Shown here: one piece after another, positions 16,390 through 25,844 of the stretch
Position numbering within the stretch: the first letter of the stretch is position 1
How the letters are laid out: each line of letters opens with the position of its first letter
The notes under the pieces: model-generated
Database searches by the model: none
The model's input: the letters and a program-made list of their open reading frames with translations, nothing else
Told to the model about the DNA's origin: nothing
Position numbers and translations under genes: made by a program
Origin: Palsa-147 sp963771905
Lineage (GTDB): Bacteria > Acidobacteriota > Terriglobia > Acidiferrales > UBA7541
Assembly (NCBI GenBank): GCA_963771905.1
Contig: CAVYVI010000014.1
Coordinates: 310,001 to 374,000, forward strand
Direction: 5' to 3'
Length of the DNA stretch: 64,000 bases

Positions 16390-16932
16390 ATGCGCAGGTG
16401 CATTCGCGGATTTGTGTTCGCCACGTTCTTCGTTGCCACGCTGCTCGCGGCCACGATTGCGGGCCTTTCGTTCCCGGTGGCCGCGCAAGAAATACCGAAG
16501 CAGCTTGAGCCGCCCGCGACCGAGCACCTTCTTCTTCAGGTCCATGCGAGGGGCGATCAGATTTACACCTGCAAGAGTGACGCCGGGCAATTTACCTGGG
16601 CGCTGAAGGCTCCCGACGCCCGGCTCTTCGACCAGAAGGGCAAACCATTCGGCAAACATTTCGCGGGACCCTCGTGGGAAGCGAACGACGGCAGCCGCGT
16701 TACCGGCAAAGCCGTCGCCAATTCGCCATCGCCGGACGCCGATTCCGTTCCGTGGCTGCTCGTCACGGTCGTCAGCCACGATGGCAGCGGCGTGCTCTCT
16801 CGCGTGACAAGCATTCAGCGCGTCAATACCAAGGGTGGCAAAGCCCCGGCGTCGGGCTGCGACGCTTCGCATGTCGGCCAGGAAATCCGTGTGGCATATT
16901 CCGCCGACTACCGCTTCTACGTTCCGAAGTGA
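16390..16932 (+). CDS. exported DUF3455 domain protein
   Basis: 180 residues. GGGAGG at 16375-16380 sits 9 bp upstream of the ATG. The signal peptide (FVFATFFVATLLAATIAGLSFPVAAQ) ends near residue 34. The mature part matches DUF3455: VHARGDQIYTCKSDAGQFTWALKAPDA, then GKHFAGPSWEANDGSRVTGK, and PWLLVTVVSHDGSGVLSRVTSIQRVNTKGG near the end. The family is widespread in secreted proteins of soil bacteria and fungi; its function is unknown. The gene is monocistronic, with about 250 bp free downstream. Confidence 0.82.
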   Translation: MRRCIRGFVFATFFVATLLAATIAGLSFPVAAQEIPKQLEPPATEHLLLQVHARGDQIYTCKSDAGQFTWALKAPDARLFDQKGKPFGKHFAGPSWEANDGSRVTGKAVANSPSPDADSVPWLLVTVVSHDGSGVLSRVTSIQRVNTKGGKAPASGCDASHVGQEIRVAYSADYRFYVPK

Positions 16933-17186
16933 TCCAGTTGTTTCTTTTCGTTGATGCGCGGCATGGTGCCTCTTCGTTCGTGCCCGCGCATCGGCAGACA
17001 CCGCCTTACTCAATTTCCATCGCTCTCCGCACATTGGGTGCGTCCTGACTGATCATCTTACCGAGTGTCACAGCCGTTCTGAAACAGCACGAAGTGGGCT
17101 ACGTCGTTAGGAGGACAAAAATATTTGTGCCGGATGGGAACAGCGGATTAGACAGAGAAGCGCAATCCAAATAAAATGGAAGCAGA

Positions 17187-18221
17187 ATGGGTGCGATCGA
17201 TTTCAAGCAATTGAATCCGAATTTGGCGGCCGGGGCGCGCAACGCCGTGGAGACGTGTCTCGCAATTCAGCCAGGCGAGAGCGTCGCGTTGATTTTCGAC
17301 GAGCCGAGCCGCGAAGTGGCGACGAGCCTGGCTTACGCACTCGCGAAGCGCGAAGCGAAATGGACCGGCTACTGCGTCGAGGATTACGCGAAGCGGCCTC
17401 TTGCGGGCGCACCGAAGGAAATCCTGGCTGCGCTCGAACTCGTGAACGCCGGAATCCTGTGCTTCCAGCCGCAATTGGGCGAACTCACCGCGCGGCGCGA
17501 AATCGTCGGCGTGGTGGAGCGGCGACGAATCCGATACGCGCACATGGTCAGCGTCACGCCGCAAATCATGCAGGAGGGAATGCGGGCGGATTACGCGAAG
17601 GTGGACCGGCTGAGCGAGAGGCTGCGCGACCGGATGCGCGCGGCGAATGTTTTGAAAGTTTCGACGAAGGGCGGCACATCGATTCAAGCGACCTTCGATG
17701 CTTCGCTCGACTGGGTGAAGACGAGTGGGCTGATCAGCCCGCGCTACTGGTCTAATTTGCCGGCGGGCGAAGTGTTTACGACGCCGGCGCGCGTCGACGG
17801 AACATTTGTGTGCGACGGCACGGCGGGAGATCACTTCAATGCGAAATATGGAGACCTGAAGGAAACGCCGCTGGTCCTGGAGCTCGAAGCGGGACGATTG
17901 AAAGCGGCGCACTGCGAGCGCCAGGATCTCGAAGAAGAATTCTGGGGCTACTGCCACACCGACGAGAACAGCGATCGCATCGGTGAATTGGCGTTCGGGA
18001 CGAATCTCGGATTGTCGGAGATGATCGGCGTTTTGTTGCAGGATGAAAAGCTGCCCGGCGTGCATCTGGCGTTCGGCGATCCGTACGGCAGCCAGACGCA
18101 CGCCAATTGGCAATCGAAGACGCACGTGGACGTGCTCACGCGGAATTGCGATGTTTGGATTGATGAAGATCAAGTGATCAAGAAGGGCCGATACGTTCTG
18201 GATTTGTTTGGAATGGAGTAA
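17187..18221 (+). CDS. M29-like aminopeptidase
   Basis: 344 residues, cytoplasmic. C-terminal metal-site blocks are visible: LPAGEVFTTPARVDG (Glu ligand), IGELAFGTNLGL (Glu), GVHLAFGDPYGSQTHANW (His) and SKTHVDVLTRNCDVWID (His and Asp). These correspond to the two-metal site of M29/leucyl aminopeptidase T-type enzymes. The N-terminal domain (PGESVALIFDEPSREVATSLAYAL) also agrees. It is slightly shorter than classical ~400-residue M29 enzymes and belongs to the compact branch. It probably trims peptides. Confidence 0.82.
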   Translation: MGAIDFKQLNPNLAAGARNAVETCLAIQPGESVALIFDEPSREVATSLAYALAKREAKWTGYCVEDYAKRPLAGAPKEILAALELVNAGILCFQPQLGELTARREIVGVVERRRIRYAHMVSVTPQIMQEGMRADYAKVDRLSERLRDRMRAANVLKVSTKGGTSIQATFDASLDWVKTSGLISPRYWSNLPAGEVFTTPARVDGTFVCDGTAGDHFNAKYGDLKETPLVLELEAGRLKAAHCERQDLEEEFWGYCHTDENSDRIGELAFGTNLGLSEMIGVLLQDEKLPGVHLAFGDPYGSQTHANWQSKTHVDVLTRNCDVWIDEDQVIKKGRYVLDLFGME

Positions 18222-18274
18222 GGCTGCAAGAAAAGATTTCCCGCGAAGATTCCCGCAGGTCCCGCCGCAATTTC

Positions 18275-19006
18275 CTAGAATAGCCGCGAAACGTACTCCT
18301 GCATCTCATGCTTCCAGTACGGCCAATCGTGGCCGCCTTGCGGCCCCCAATCGTCGAGATGATGAGGAATGCCTTTGCCCGCGAGAAGCGATGCGAGGTA
18401 ATAGGACGACCCGCTGTTCTCCCACGGACCCGTGCCGGTGGCGATGTGGATATCGCAGGTGCGGAGTTGGTCGAGTGTCCAGGAATCGGAAAGATTGGGC
18501 AGGTAATCGACGGGATTATTGAAATAGAAATTGTCGTCGTACATGCCGTCCATGAAACTTTTCATGTCGTATTGGCCGGAAAGAGCGAAGCAGCGCTTGA
18601 TGATGTCGGGATGCTTGAAAAGGGAATTCGCGGCCTGGTAGGCGCCGAGAGACGCGCCAAAAGTGGAGATGGCGATACCCGCGGACTGGCAGTTATCCCA
18701 GATAAAGGGGACGACCTCGTTTCGAATGTAGGAATCGAATTGCGCCTGGACGTAGCTGCGATGAAAAGGATGGGCGCGCTTGTTGTAGAAGCTTTCGTTG
18801 CTCACCGTGCCGACGGAAAAAAACTTGAGGCGGCCAGCGTCGATGAATTCGCTGAGGGCGCCAACCATGCCCTGATTTTCAAGCTCCCACTCGTCGCCAC
18901 CACTCGTGGGAAAGGCGAGAAGGGGCGTGCCCCAGTGGCCATAGACGACCACTGCCATGTCGTGGCCGAGCCGGGAAGAATGCCAGCGGTGATATTCCCT
19001 TTTCAT
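18275..19006 (-). CDS. esterase D-like alpha/beta hydrolase
   Basis: 243 residues without a signal peptide. N-terminal VVVYGHWGTPLLAFPTSGGDEWE contains the oxyanion loop. The nucleophile elbow is TFGASLGAYQA, and the catalytic His lies in PQGGHDWPYWKHEM near the C terminus. The long RAHPFHRSYVQAQFDSYIRNEVVPFIWDN helix before the elbow is typical of the esterase/mycolyltransferase-like (PF00756) group. Cytoplasmic carboxylesterase or acyltransferase of unknown substrate, in a single-gene unit. Confidence 0.8.
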   Translation of the reverse strand: MKREYHRWHSSRLGHDMAVVVYGHWGTPLLAFPTSGGDEWELENQGMVGALSEFIDAGRLKFFSVGTVSNESFYNKRAHPFHRSYVQAQFDSYIRNEVVPFIWDNCQSAGIAISTFGASLGAYQAANSLFKHPDIIKRCFALSGQYDMKSFMDGMYDDNFYFNNPVDYLPNLSDSWTLDQLRTCDIHIATGTGPWENSGSSYYLASLLAGKGIPHHLDDWGPQGGHDWPYWKHEMQEYVSRLF

Positions 19007-19437
19007 CGGCGAAAGCCGCGGACATATTAATGAATTTTCATGTTGGCTGGTGAATTTTCTCGGGATGAAAATCGGGAAATGGAACGATAGAACTTGCGTA
19101 GGCGGCTTTGACGTCTTATCCTACTGCGTTCGCGGGGCTCAGCGGCGAGAACGTGCAGGCGGCGAATCGCTCGAAAGAGCAAGCGCTTCGCCATTTCCCG
19201 CTGAGACGCCGCGAATGCGTGCCGGCAATTGAGCCACGATGGGGCCGGCCGCTCGCCAAGAGCAGACCTAGTTTGCCCTTGCTCATCGACTGAAATACGG
19301 GGGTCAACGAGCAGGGAGTCACTTTATAGGCTTTGGGGAAATGCGCCCTCTTCACCGGCACCGGCATCGAATTAGCCGGCGGTCGGCGGTCGGCGGTTTA
19401 GCACGATAGAACTTTCGTCATAAAGTGGGACGCCATC
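19007..19437. promoter_or_regulatory. upstream region of the respiratory operon with repeated 12-mer
   Basis: About 430 bp of non-coding sequence between the divergent esterase gene and actC. ACGATAGAACTT occurs twice, at 19084-19095 and 19403-19414. The second copy overlaps a small dyad (ACTTT, six bases, AAAGT, 19411-19426) that ends 11 bp before the actC start. No textbook -35/-10 pair is obvious. The position suits operators or an activator site for the 12-gene operon; this is inference. Confidence 0.35.
19377..19397. repeat. three tandem copies of CGGCGGT
   Basis: Three perfect 7-bp copies in a row, about 40 bp upstream of the actC start and directly before the second ACGATAGAACTT copy. 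This could be replication slippage or repeated protein-binding sites; too short and too few to be a CRISPR or minisatellite. Confidence 0.7.
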
Positions 19438-20820
19438 TTGGAACCTGACGGCCTTCAAAAAGCATCAGAGCTGGGCGGCGGAGTGCCGGTCATCGAACCG
19501 GGCTACACCGTTGGATCGGTCAGCGACAAAATCAGCTCAATCGTACTCGGCCAGCGCCGGCGACGAGGCTGGTTCTTCGGATTCGCCTTCGCATTTCTCC
19601 TCTTGATGATGCTCCTGTACGCCGTAACGTGGTTGTTTACCATCGGCGTGGGAATCTGGGGCGTCAACATTCCGATCGGGTGGGGATTCGCGATCGTCAA
19701 TTTCGTGTGGTGGATCGGAATTGGCCACGCAGGAACCCTCATCTCCGCCATCCTTCTTTTGCTGCGCCAGAAATGGCGGACGTCGATCAACCGGTTCGCC
19801 GAAGCGATGACGCTGTTTGCGGTCTCCTGCGCGGGCCTGTTCCCGATACTGCATCTTGGCCGGCCGTGGCTGGCGTATTGGCTCTTCCCGTATCCGAATA
19901 CGATGGGAACGTGGCCGCAATTCCGAAGCCCTCTGGTGTGGGATGTGTTCGCGGTGTCGACGTACGCGACGGTCTCGCTGCTGTTCTGGTTTGTGGGATT
20001 GATTCCCGACTTGGCGACGCTGCGCGATCGCGCGAAGAGCCGAGTTAAGCAAGTAATATACGGAATTTTTGCGATGGGATGGCGCGGGTCGGCCGTGCAC
20101 TGGCACCGATACGAGACGGCGTCGATACTTCTGGCGGGACTGGCGACGCCGCTCGTCGTATCCGTGCACACGGTGGTGAGCTTCGATTTCGCGGTGGCCA
20201 TCGTACCGGGGTGGCACACCACCATCTTCCCGCCTTATTTCGTAGCGGGCGCGATTTATTCCGGCTTCGCGATGGTGATGACGCTGGCGATCCCGATTCG
20301 CAAGTTCTACCACCTCGAAGATTTCATCACCATGCGCCACCTCGAGAATATGGCGAAGGTGATGCTGGCGACGGGATTAATCGTGGCGTACGGGTACATG
20401 ATGGAAACGTTTATGGCGTTTTACAGCGCGGACAAGTTCGACAAGTTCACATTCCTGAACCGTATGGCGGGCCCATACAGGGTGACGTACTGGATGCTGA
20501 TTTTGTGCAACATCTTGATACCGCAATTGATGTGGCTGAAGCGGATACGGTCGAGCGCGCCGGCACTGTTCGTGATTTCGCTGGTCGTGAATGTGGGGAT
20601 GTGGCTCGAACGATTTGTGATCGTGGTGGTGAGCCTGCATCGAGATTACCTGCCGTCGTCGTGGGGGATGTATTACCCGACGAAGTGGGACTGGATGACG
20701 CTGTTCGGATCGTTCGGATTGTTCCTTTCGTTGCTGTACCTGTTCATCCGTTACCTGCCGGTGATTTCGATTTCCGAGATGAGGTCACTGGTGACGGAAG
20801 AGGGAGAAAAGAAGGCTTGA
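19438..20820 (+). CDS. actC: alternative complex III membrane subunit ActC (NrfD/PsrC family)
   Basis: 460 residues with about ten membrane helices, the NrfD-like quinol-interacting subunit of alternative complex III. Typical blocks are EPGYTVGSVSDKISSIVL at the N terminus, FVWWIGIGHAGTLISAILLLLRQKWRTSINRFAEAMT, HLGRPWLAYWLFPYPN, and LPSSWGMYYPTKWDW near the C terminus. The start is TTG at 19438; GTG at 19483 is the only other nearby choice, and no ATG exists before the first helix. Here actC is first in the operon, ahead of actA and actB, which is not the usual actABC order. Confidence 0.92.
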   Translation: MEPDGLQKASELGGGVPVIEPGYTVGSVSDKISSIVLGQRRRRGWFFGFAFAFLLLMMLLYAVTWLFTIGVGIWGVNIPIGWGFAIVNFVWWIGIGHAGTLISAILLLLRQKWRTSINRFAEAMTLFAVSCAGLFPILHLGRPWLAYWLFPYPNTMGTWPQFRSPLVWDVFAVSTYATVSLLFWFVGLIPDLATLRDRAKSRVKQVIYGIFAMGWRGSAVHWHRYETASILLAGLATPLVVSVHTVVSFDFAVAIVPGWHTTIFPPYFVAGAIYSGFAMVMTLAIPIRKFYHLEDFITMRHLENMAKVMLATGLIVAYGYMMETFMAFYSADKFDKFTFLNRMAGPYRVTYWMLILCNILIPQLMWLKRIRSSAPALFVISLVVNVGMWLERFVIVVVSLHRDYLPSSWGMYYPTKWDWMTLFGSFGLFLSLLYLFIRYLPVISISEMRSLVTEEGEKKA

Positions 20821-20879
20821 GGATTTGAAGCGCCGGCCGGCTGCAGAGCAGGAATGGCCGGGCGGCACAAAGAGAACCG

Positions 20880-21530
20880 ATGTCGCAGATATTTCATCGC
20901 AGCACGAACCTGATCTCGCGGCTGAGCATTTACGGCGCCGCGTTTTTCGTCATCCTCGCAGGTTACGTGTTGTACGCGCTGAGCGGGTCACCATATGTGA
21001 CGGACGTGAATGAGGCGAGGGAGCAGCCGGTGCCGTTCAGCCATAAACATCACGCGGGCGAGCTGGGGATTGACTGCCGGTACTGCCATACGTCGGTGGA
21101 GCAGTCGGCGTTCGCGGGATTGCCGCCGACGCAGACGTGCATGACGTGCCATTCGCAGATCTGGACGAATGCGGCGATGCTCGAGCCGGTGCGGGCGAGC
21201 TATCAGAGTGATAAGTCGATCGAATGGACGCGCGTGAATGCGCTACCGGATTTCGTGTATTTCAATCACAGCATACACGTGGCGAAGGGAATCGGCTGCA
21301 CGACGTGCCACGGCCCGATCGCGGAGATGCCGCTGACGTGGGCGGCCCACACGCTGCAAATGTCGTGGTGCCTCGAGTGTCATCGGCAGCCGGAGAAATT
21401 TGTGCGGCCGAAAGAATATGTGTTCAGCACGACGTATCAAGCGCCGGCGAATCAGCTGGAGCTTGGAGCGAAGCTCGTGAAGGAAAACAAAATCAAGAGC
21501 CTGACGGACTGCGTGACGTGCCACCGATGA
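20880..21530 (+). CDS. actA: alternative complex III pentahaem cytochrome c ActA
   Basis: 216 residues with an N-terminal membrane anchor (LSIYGAAFFVILAGYVLYAL). Five CxxCH haem c motifs follow: CRYCH, CMTCH, CTTCH, CLECH and CVTCH, the last almost at the C terminus. Haem-ligating extra His residues lie in FSHKHH and FNHSIH. It carries electrons out of the complex on the periplasmic face. The stop overlaps the actB ATG (ATGA at 21527-21530). Confidence 0.93.
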   Translation: MSQIFHRSTNLISRLSIYGAAFFVILAGYVLYALSGSPYVTDVNEAREQPVPFSHKHHAGELGIDCRYCHTSVEQSAFAGLPPTQTCMTCHSQIWTNAAMLEPVRASYQSDKSIEWTRVNALPDFVYFNHSIHVAKGIGCTTCHGPIAEMPLTWAAHTLQMSWCLECHRQPEKFVRPKEYVFSTTYQAPANQLELGAKLVKENKIKSLTDCVTCHR

Positions 21531-24500
21531 GCGACGCATTCAAGATTTTCGGCAATCCTCCCGACCGCGAGCACGAGGACGGAGAGCACGGCGAGACGAT
21601 GGGGCGGCCCGCGGTGCGGACGCCTCTCGATTTGGCGGCGGCGCGCGCGAAGCTCGCGCAGGCCGGCGGACGGTATTTCTGGAAGAGCCTCGAAGAGCTG
21701 GCGGGCACGCCGGAAGCGGAAGCGTTCGAGCATCACGAGTTTCCGTACGATCCGGAAAAAGACGCGCGGAAGGAAGGAATCGGTCGGCGGGACATTTTGA
21801 AGTTGATGGCGGCGTCGGCGGCGCTTTCGGGGCTGAGCGCATGCACGAAATTGCCGGTGGAGAAAATCGTTCCGTATGTAAGGCCACCCGAGGAAATTAT
21901 TCCGGGCAAGCCGCTGTTTTACGCGACGTCGATGCCCACGGGGAATGGCGCGATCGGACTACTGGTGGAAAGCAACATGGGGCGGCCGACGAAGATCGAA
22001 GGGAATTCGGTGCATCCAGCGAGCCTGGGTGCGACGAATATTACGGCGCAGGCGTCAGTGCTGACGCTGTACGATCCCGACCGCTCGCCGGTGGTGGTTC
22101 GTGAAGGCCGGATCAGCGATTGGGCGGCATTTTTGACGGCGCTTGGCAACGTGCGCGGCGATTGGGAGGAAAAGAAGGGCGGCGGGCTGCGGATTCTGAC
22201 GGACGGAAGCACATCGCCGACGCTCGCGGCGCAGATGCGCGCGCTGCTCGAAAAATATCCGAACGCGAAATGGTACGCGCACGAGCCGTATGGGCCGTAC
22301 AACCAGCGCGAAGGCGCGAAGCTGGCGTTCGGCCGCAACGTGAATTCCGTTTATCACTTCGATCAAGCCGACGTGATCGCGTCGCTCGACGCCGACTTTT
22401 TATATGACGGCGCGACGAGCGTGCGCTACGCGCGGGAGTTTGCGGATCGCCGGCGAATCGAAAACGCGCAATCGAACATGAACCGGCTATACGTCGTCGA
22501 GAGCACGCCGACGAATACGGGTGCGATGGCCGATCATCGATTGGCGCTGCGCGCTTCCGAAGTGGGAGGATTTGCGCGAGCGTTGGCGGCGGCCCTTGGG
22601 CTGGAGGGTTACGCCGGCGCGGAGACAAAAGTGCCAGCGACGTGGCTTGCGGCGCTGGCGCGAGATATGCAGAAACATCGCGGCGCAAGCCTCGTGCTGG
22701 CGGGCGACGCGCAGCCGCCGGCCGTGCATGCGCTTGCGCATGCGATGAATCAGGCGCTCGGAAATGCCGGGAAGACGGTGGAGTTTACCGAACCGATCGA
22801 GGTGAGCCCGGAAATGGACGGTCTCGCCGAGCTCGCGAAGGAAATGGAAGCCGGGGAAGTCACCACGCTCGTGATTCTTGGGAGCAATCCGGCGTACACG
22901 GCAGCAAGTGATTTGGAGTTCCCGGCAAAGCTTCTGAAGGTCGGGCTGCGGATTCATTCGGGGCTCTACAACGACGAGACCGCCGAGCTGTGTCATTGGC
23001 ATATTCCGGAAGCGCATTATCTCGAATCCTGGAGCGATGCACGGGCCTACGACGGAACCGTAGGAATCGTGCAGCCACTGATCGCGCCGCTTTACGATGG
23101 AAAATCGGCGCACGAAATGATCGCGGCGATTGCGGGCGTGAACGGAAAAACGGGCCACGATCTGGTCCGCGATTATTGGAAGACCCAGCGTCCCGCGAAA
23201 GAAACCGACAAGGCGTTCGAGGATTTCTGGGAAACGACGCTGCATGACGGCGTGATGGCGAATACCGCGCTTCCCGCGCGCGCCATCAGCGCGAACGTCG
23301 ATGCCGCCAAGCTGCCCGCGACAAAGCGATCAGCGAATGCTAACGCGCTGGAAGTTGTGTTCCGTGCGGACCCGACGATCGGGGATGGCCGCGACGCGAA
23401 CAACGGCTGGCTGCAGGAATTGCCCAAGCCGCTGACCAAGTTGACATGGGACAACACCGTCATCGTGAGCCCGGCGACGGCGGAACGACTAGGGGTCACA
23501 AACTCCGACGTGGTTACGCTGTTTTTGGGTGAGCGAGCGCTCAACGGCCCGATCTGGATCATGCCCGGTCACGCAAATGATTCGGTGACGATTCATTTGG
23601 GCTACGGACGCCGCCGCGCCGGGCACCTCGGCACGGGAATCGGATTCAACGCCTATTCGATTCGCACGTCGGAAGCGCCGTGGATCGCGAGCGGCGTGCG
23701 CGTGGAAAAGACGGGGCGGACGCTGGAGCTGGCCACGACGCAGCACCATCAAACGATCGAGCGTGGCGGCCGCGAGATCGAGGAAGAAAGCTCTGCGGCG
23801 GAGGCACGCGACATTTTGCGCGTGGGCACGCTCGACGAATTTCGCAAGAAGCCGGATTTTGCCGCGGATTCCGAAGAGATCACCAAGGTGGTATCGCTGT
23901 ATCCGCCGTATAAATATGACGGCTACGCGTGGGGAATGTCGGTCGATTTGAATAGCTGCACGGGCTGCGGCGCGTGCGTGCTCGCCTGCCAGTCGGAAAA
24001 TAATATTGCGGTGGTGGGAAAAGAAGAGGTGATCGCGGGGCGGCAGATGCAATGGATCCGCGTCGACAACTATTTCCGCGGGGATCTCGACAATCCGGAA
24101 TCGTATTACCAGCCGGTCCTCTGCCAGCACTGCGAAAATGCGCCGTGCGAACTGGTTTGCCCCGTGGGAGCAACGATGCACAGCGACGAGGGCTTGAACG
24201 AGATGATTTACAACCGGTGCGTGGGGACGCGCTACTGCTCGAATAACTGCCCATACAAAGTGCGGCGATTCAATTTCAAGTTGTTCTCGGATTGGACGAC
24301 ACCGAGTCTTTTCGGCCTGCGCAATCCGAATGTGACGGTGCGGAGCCGCGGGGTGATGGAGAAGTGCACGTACTGCGTGCAGAGAATCAACGCGGCCAAG
24401 ATCCAATCGGAGGAAGAGAATCGTCAGGTGCGCGATGGCGAAATTGTAACGGCGTGCGAAGCGGTGTGTCCGTCGCGGGCGCTGATCTTCGGCAACATCA

Positions 24501-24637
24501 ACGATCCGAACAGCCAGGTGGCAAAGCTGAAAGCGCAAACACGAAATTACAGCCTGCTGGGCGAATTGAATACGCGACCGCGAACAACGTACCTGGCGAA
24601 GCTGCGGAATCCGAATCCGGAGATTGCAGAAGCGTAG
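21527..24637 (+). CDS. actB: alternative complex III iron-sulfur subunit ActB (molybdopterin-like domain fused to ferredoxin-like domain)
   Basis: 1036 residues. A cytoplasm-proximal leader is followed by an internal twin-arginine signal and lipobox (GRRDILKLMAAS through GLSAC, about 86-106). Residues ~110-780 are the molybdopterin-oxidoreductase-like part. From about 790 comes a four-cluster ferredoxin domain with CTGCGACVLACQ, CQHCENAPCELVCP, CVGTRYCSNNCPYKVRRFN, and CTYCVQRI plus CEAVCPSRAL. ActB forms the electron wire of ACIII; the Mo-like domain is cofactor-free in characterised complexes. The single fused polypeptide matches other ActB proteins. It is followed by 48 bp, then actD. Confidence 0.93.
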   Translation: MSDAFKIFGNPPDREHEDGEHGETMGRPAVRTPLDLAAARAKLAQAGGRYFWKSLEELAGTPEAEAFEHHEFPYDPEKDARKEGIGRRDILKLMAASAALSGLSACTKLPVEKIVPYVRPPEEIIPGKPLFYATSMPTGNGAIGLLVESNMGRPTKIEGNSVHPASLGATNITAQASVLTLYDPDRSPVVVREGRISDWAAFLTALGNVRGDWEEKKGGGLRILTDGSTSPTLAAQMRALLEKYPNAKWYAHEPYGPYNQREGAKLAFGRNVNSVYHFDQADVIASLDADFLYDGATSVRYAREFADRRRIENAQSNMNRLYVVESTPTNTGAMADHRLALRASEVGGFARALAAALGLEGYAGAETKVPATWLAALARDMQKHRGASLVLAGDAQPPAVHALAHAMNQALGNAGKTVEFTEPIEVSPEMDGLAELAKEMEAGEVTTLVILGSNPAYTAASDLEFPAKLLKVGLRIHSGLYNDETAELCHWHIPEAHYLESWSDARAYDGTVGIVQPLIAPLYDGKSAHEMIAAIAGVNGKTGHDLVRDYWKTQRPAKETDKAFEDFWETTLHDGVMANTALPARAISANVDAAKLPATKRSANANALEVVFRADPTIGDGRDANNGWLQELPKPLTKLTWDNTVIVSPATAERLGVTNSDVVTLFLGERALNGPIWIMPGHANDSVTIHLGYGRRRAGHLGTGIGFNAYSIRTSEAPWIASGVRVEKTGRTLELATTQHHQTIERGGREIEEESSAAEARDILRVGTLDEFRKKPDFAADSEEITKVVSLYPPYKYDGYAWGMSVDLNSCTGCGACVLACQSENNIAVVGKEEVIAGRQMQWIRVDNYFRGDLDNPESYYQPVLCQHCENAPCELVCPVGATMHSDEGLNEMIYNRCVGTRYCSNNCPYKVRRFNFKLFSDWTTPSLFGLRNPNVTVRSRGVMEKCTYCVQRINAAKIQSEEENRQVRDGEIVTACEAVCPSRALIFGNINDPNSQVAKLKAQTRNYSLLGELNTRPRTTYLAKLRNPNPEIAEA

Positions 24638-24685
24638 AAGCGAGGGAATTTCCGGCGGCGCGGAGAGTGCGCCGCATACGAGGAA

Positions 24686-25222
24686 ATGAAAAAGATACCG
24701 ATTTACGGATTGCTGGCGGAGTTCGAGACGCCGGAAGAGCTGCTGGCGGCGGCGGAGCGCGCGCAGCTCGAAGGCTACCGGCGTATGGATGCGTTCACAC
24801 CCATGCCGGTGGAAGGCCTTGCCGACGCGGTAGGATTCCATCATACGATTTTGCCGGTGATTGTGTTTTTTGGCGGGCTATTCGGGTGCATCGGCGGTTT
24901 TTTTCTCCAGTATTATCCGAACGTCATCGGATTTCCGCTGAACATCGACGGGAAACCTCACAACAGCTGGCCCGCGTTCATTCCAATTACGTTCGAGATG
25001 ACCATATTATTCGCGGCGTTGGCCGCTGTATTCGGAATGCTGGCGATGAACGGTCTGCCGACACCGCATCACCCGATTTTCAACGTTCCGCGATTCGAGC
25101 TGGCGTCGCGCGACCGATTCTTTTTGTGCATCAAGGCGCGGGACAAGAAATTCGATCGCGAGAAGACGAAGCTATTTTTGGAGAGCCTAAAGCCGCACGG
25201 CGTATATGACATTGAAGCGTAA
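24686..25222 (+). CDS. actD: alternative complex III membrane subunit ActD (DUF3341)
   Basis: 178 residues. The DUF3341 start YGLLAEFETPEELLAAAERAQLEGYRRMDAFTPMPVEGL is followed by two membrane helices (LPVIVFFGGLFGCIGGFFLQYY and MTILFAALAAVFGMLAM). The C-terminal cytoplasmic tail is SRDRFFLCIKARDKKFD. It is a structural membrane subunit of ACIII. Its end overlaps actE by 17 bp in another frame. Confidence 0.92.
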   Translation: MKKIPIYGLLAEFETPEELLAAAERAQLEGYRRMDAFTPMPVEGLADAVGFHHTILPVIVFFGGLFGCIGGFFLQYYPNVIGFPLNIDGKPHNSWPAFIPITFEMTILFAALAAVFGMLAMNGLPTPHHPIFNVPRFELASRDRFFLCIKARDKKFDREKTKLFLESLKPHGVYDIEA

Positions 25223-25844
25223 GAGCGGATGGCGGGCATGGCCGGCCGAGGCGCGCGCGCGGTGGCGCGGACGCACGGCGCTGGCCGCGGGCCTGGCGCT
25301 TGGCGCGATGGCGCTGGCGGGGTGCCGTTTGGACATGCAAGTCCAGCCGAAATACAAGACATACGATCCCAGCACATTTTTCGATGATGGGCGTTCGGCG
25401 CGGCAACCGGTTCCGGGGACAGTGGCGCGCGGAGAATTGGAAATCGACGATTATTTTTACAAGGGAAAAGTGGACGGGAAGGACGCTGATACGTTTCCGT
25501 TCCCGATCACGGCGAACGACATGCTGCGCGGTCAGCAGCGCTACAACATTTATTGCAGTCCGTGCCACGACTACACGGGCAGCGGGCGGGGAATGATTGT
25601 GCAGCGCGGATTTCCGCAGCCACCGTCTTACCACATCGACCGTCTGCGCCAGGCGCCGGTGGGCCACTTCTTCGACGTGATGACCAACGGATTCGGAGCG
25701 ATGTACAGCTACGCGGCGCGCGTTTCGCCGGCGGACCGCTGGCGCATCGCGGCGTACATTCGCGCGCTTCAACTGGCCGAACATGCGACGCCGGAAGACG
25801 TTCCCGCCGACCAGCGGGCGAAATTGACGGTGCAACAACCATGA
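25206..25844 (+). CDS. actE: alternative complex III monohaem cytochrome c lipoprotein ActE
   Basis: 212 residues. The lipoprotein signal ends in LAGC (C40 acylated), and one haem c motif, CSPCH, is at residues 117-121. A Met in GFGAMYSYAAR is the likely sixth ligand. The basic N-terminal region before the hydrophobic core is long (about 23 residues), but no later start is available, so 25206 is kept. ActE is the periplasmic monohaem subunit passing electrons to the oxidase. Its stop overlaps the actF start (ATGA). Confidence 0.92.
   Translation: MTLKRKSGWRAWPAEARARWRGRTALAAGLALGAMALAGCRLDMQVQPKYKTYDPSTFFDDGRSARQPVPGTVARGELEIDDYFYKGKVDGKDADTFPFPITANDMLRGQQRYNIYCSPCHDYTGSGRGMIVQRGFPQPPSYHIDRLRQAPVGHFFDVMTNGFGAMYSYAARVSPADRWRIAAYIRALQLAEHATPEDVPADQRAKLTVQQP

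Noticed and set aside
19377..19397. Tandem CGGCGGT units as a CRISPR or transposon repeat
   Set aside because: Three 7-bp copies without spacers or terminal repeats; plain short tandem repeat.
23489..24844. A 451-codon open frame on the - strand opposite actB and actD
   Set aside because: actB has four cysteine clusters on the + strand. The antisense product is Arg/His-rich and spans two real genes.
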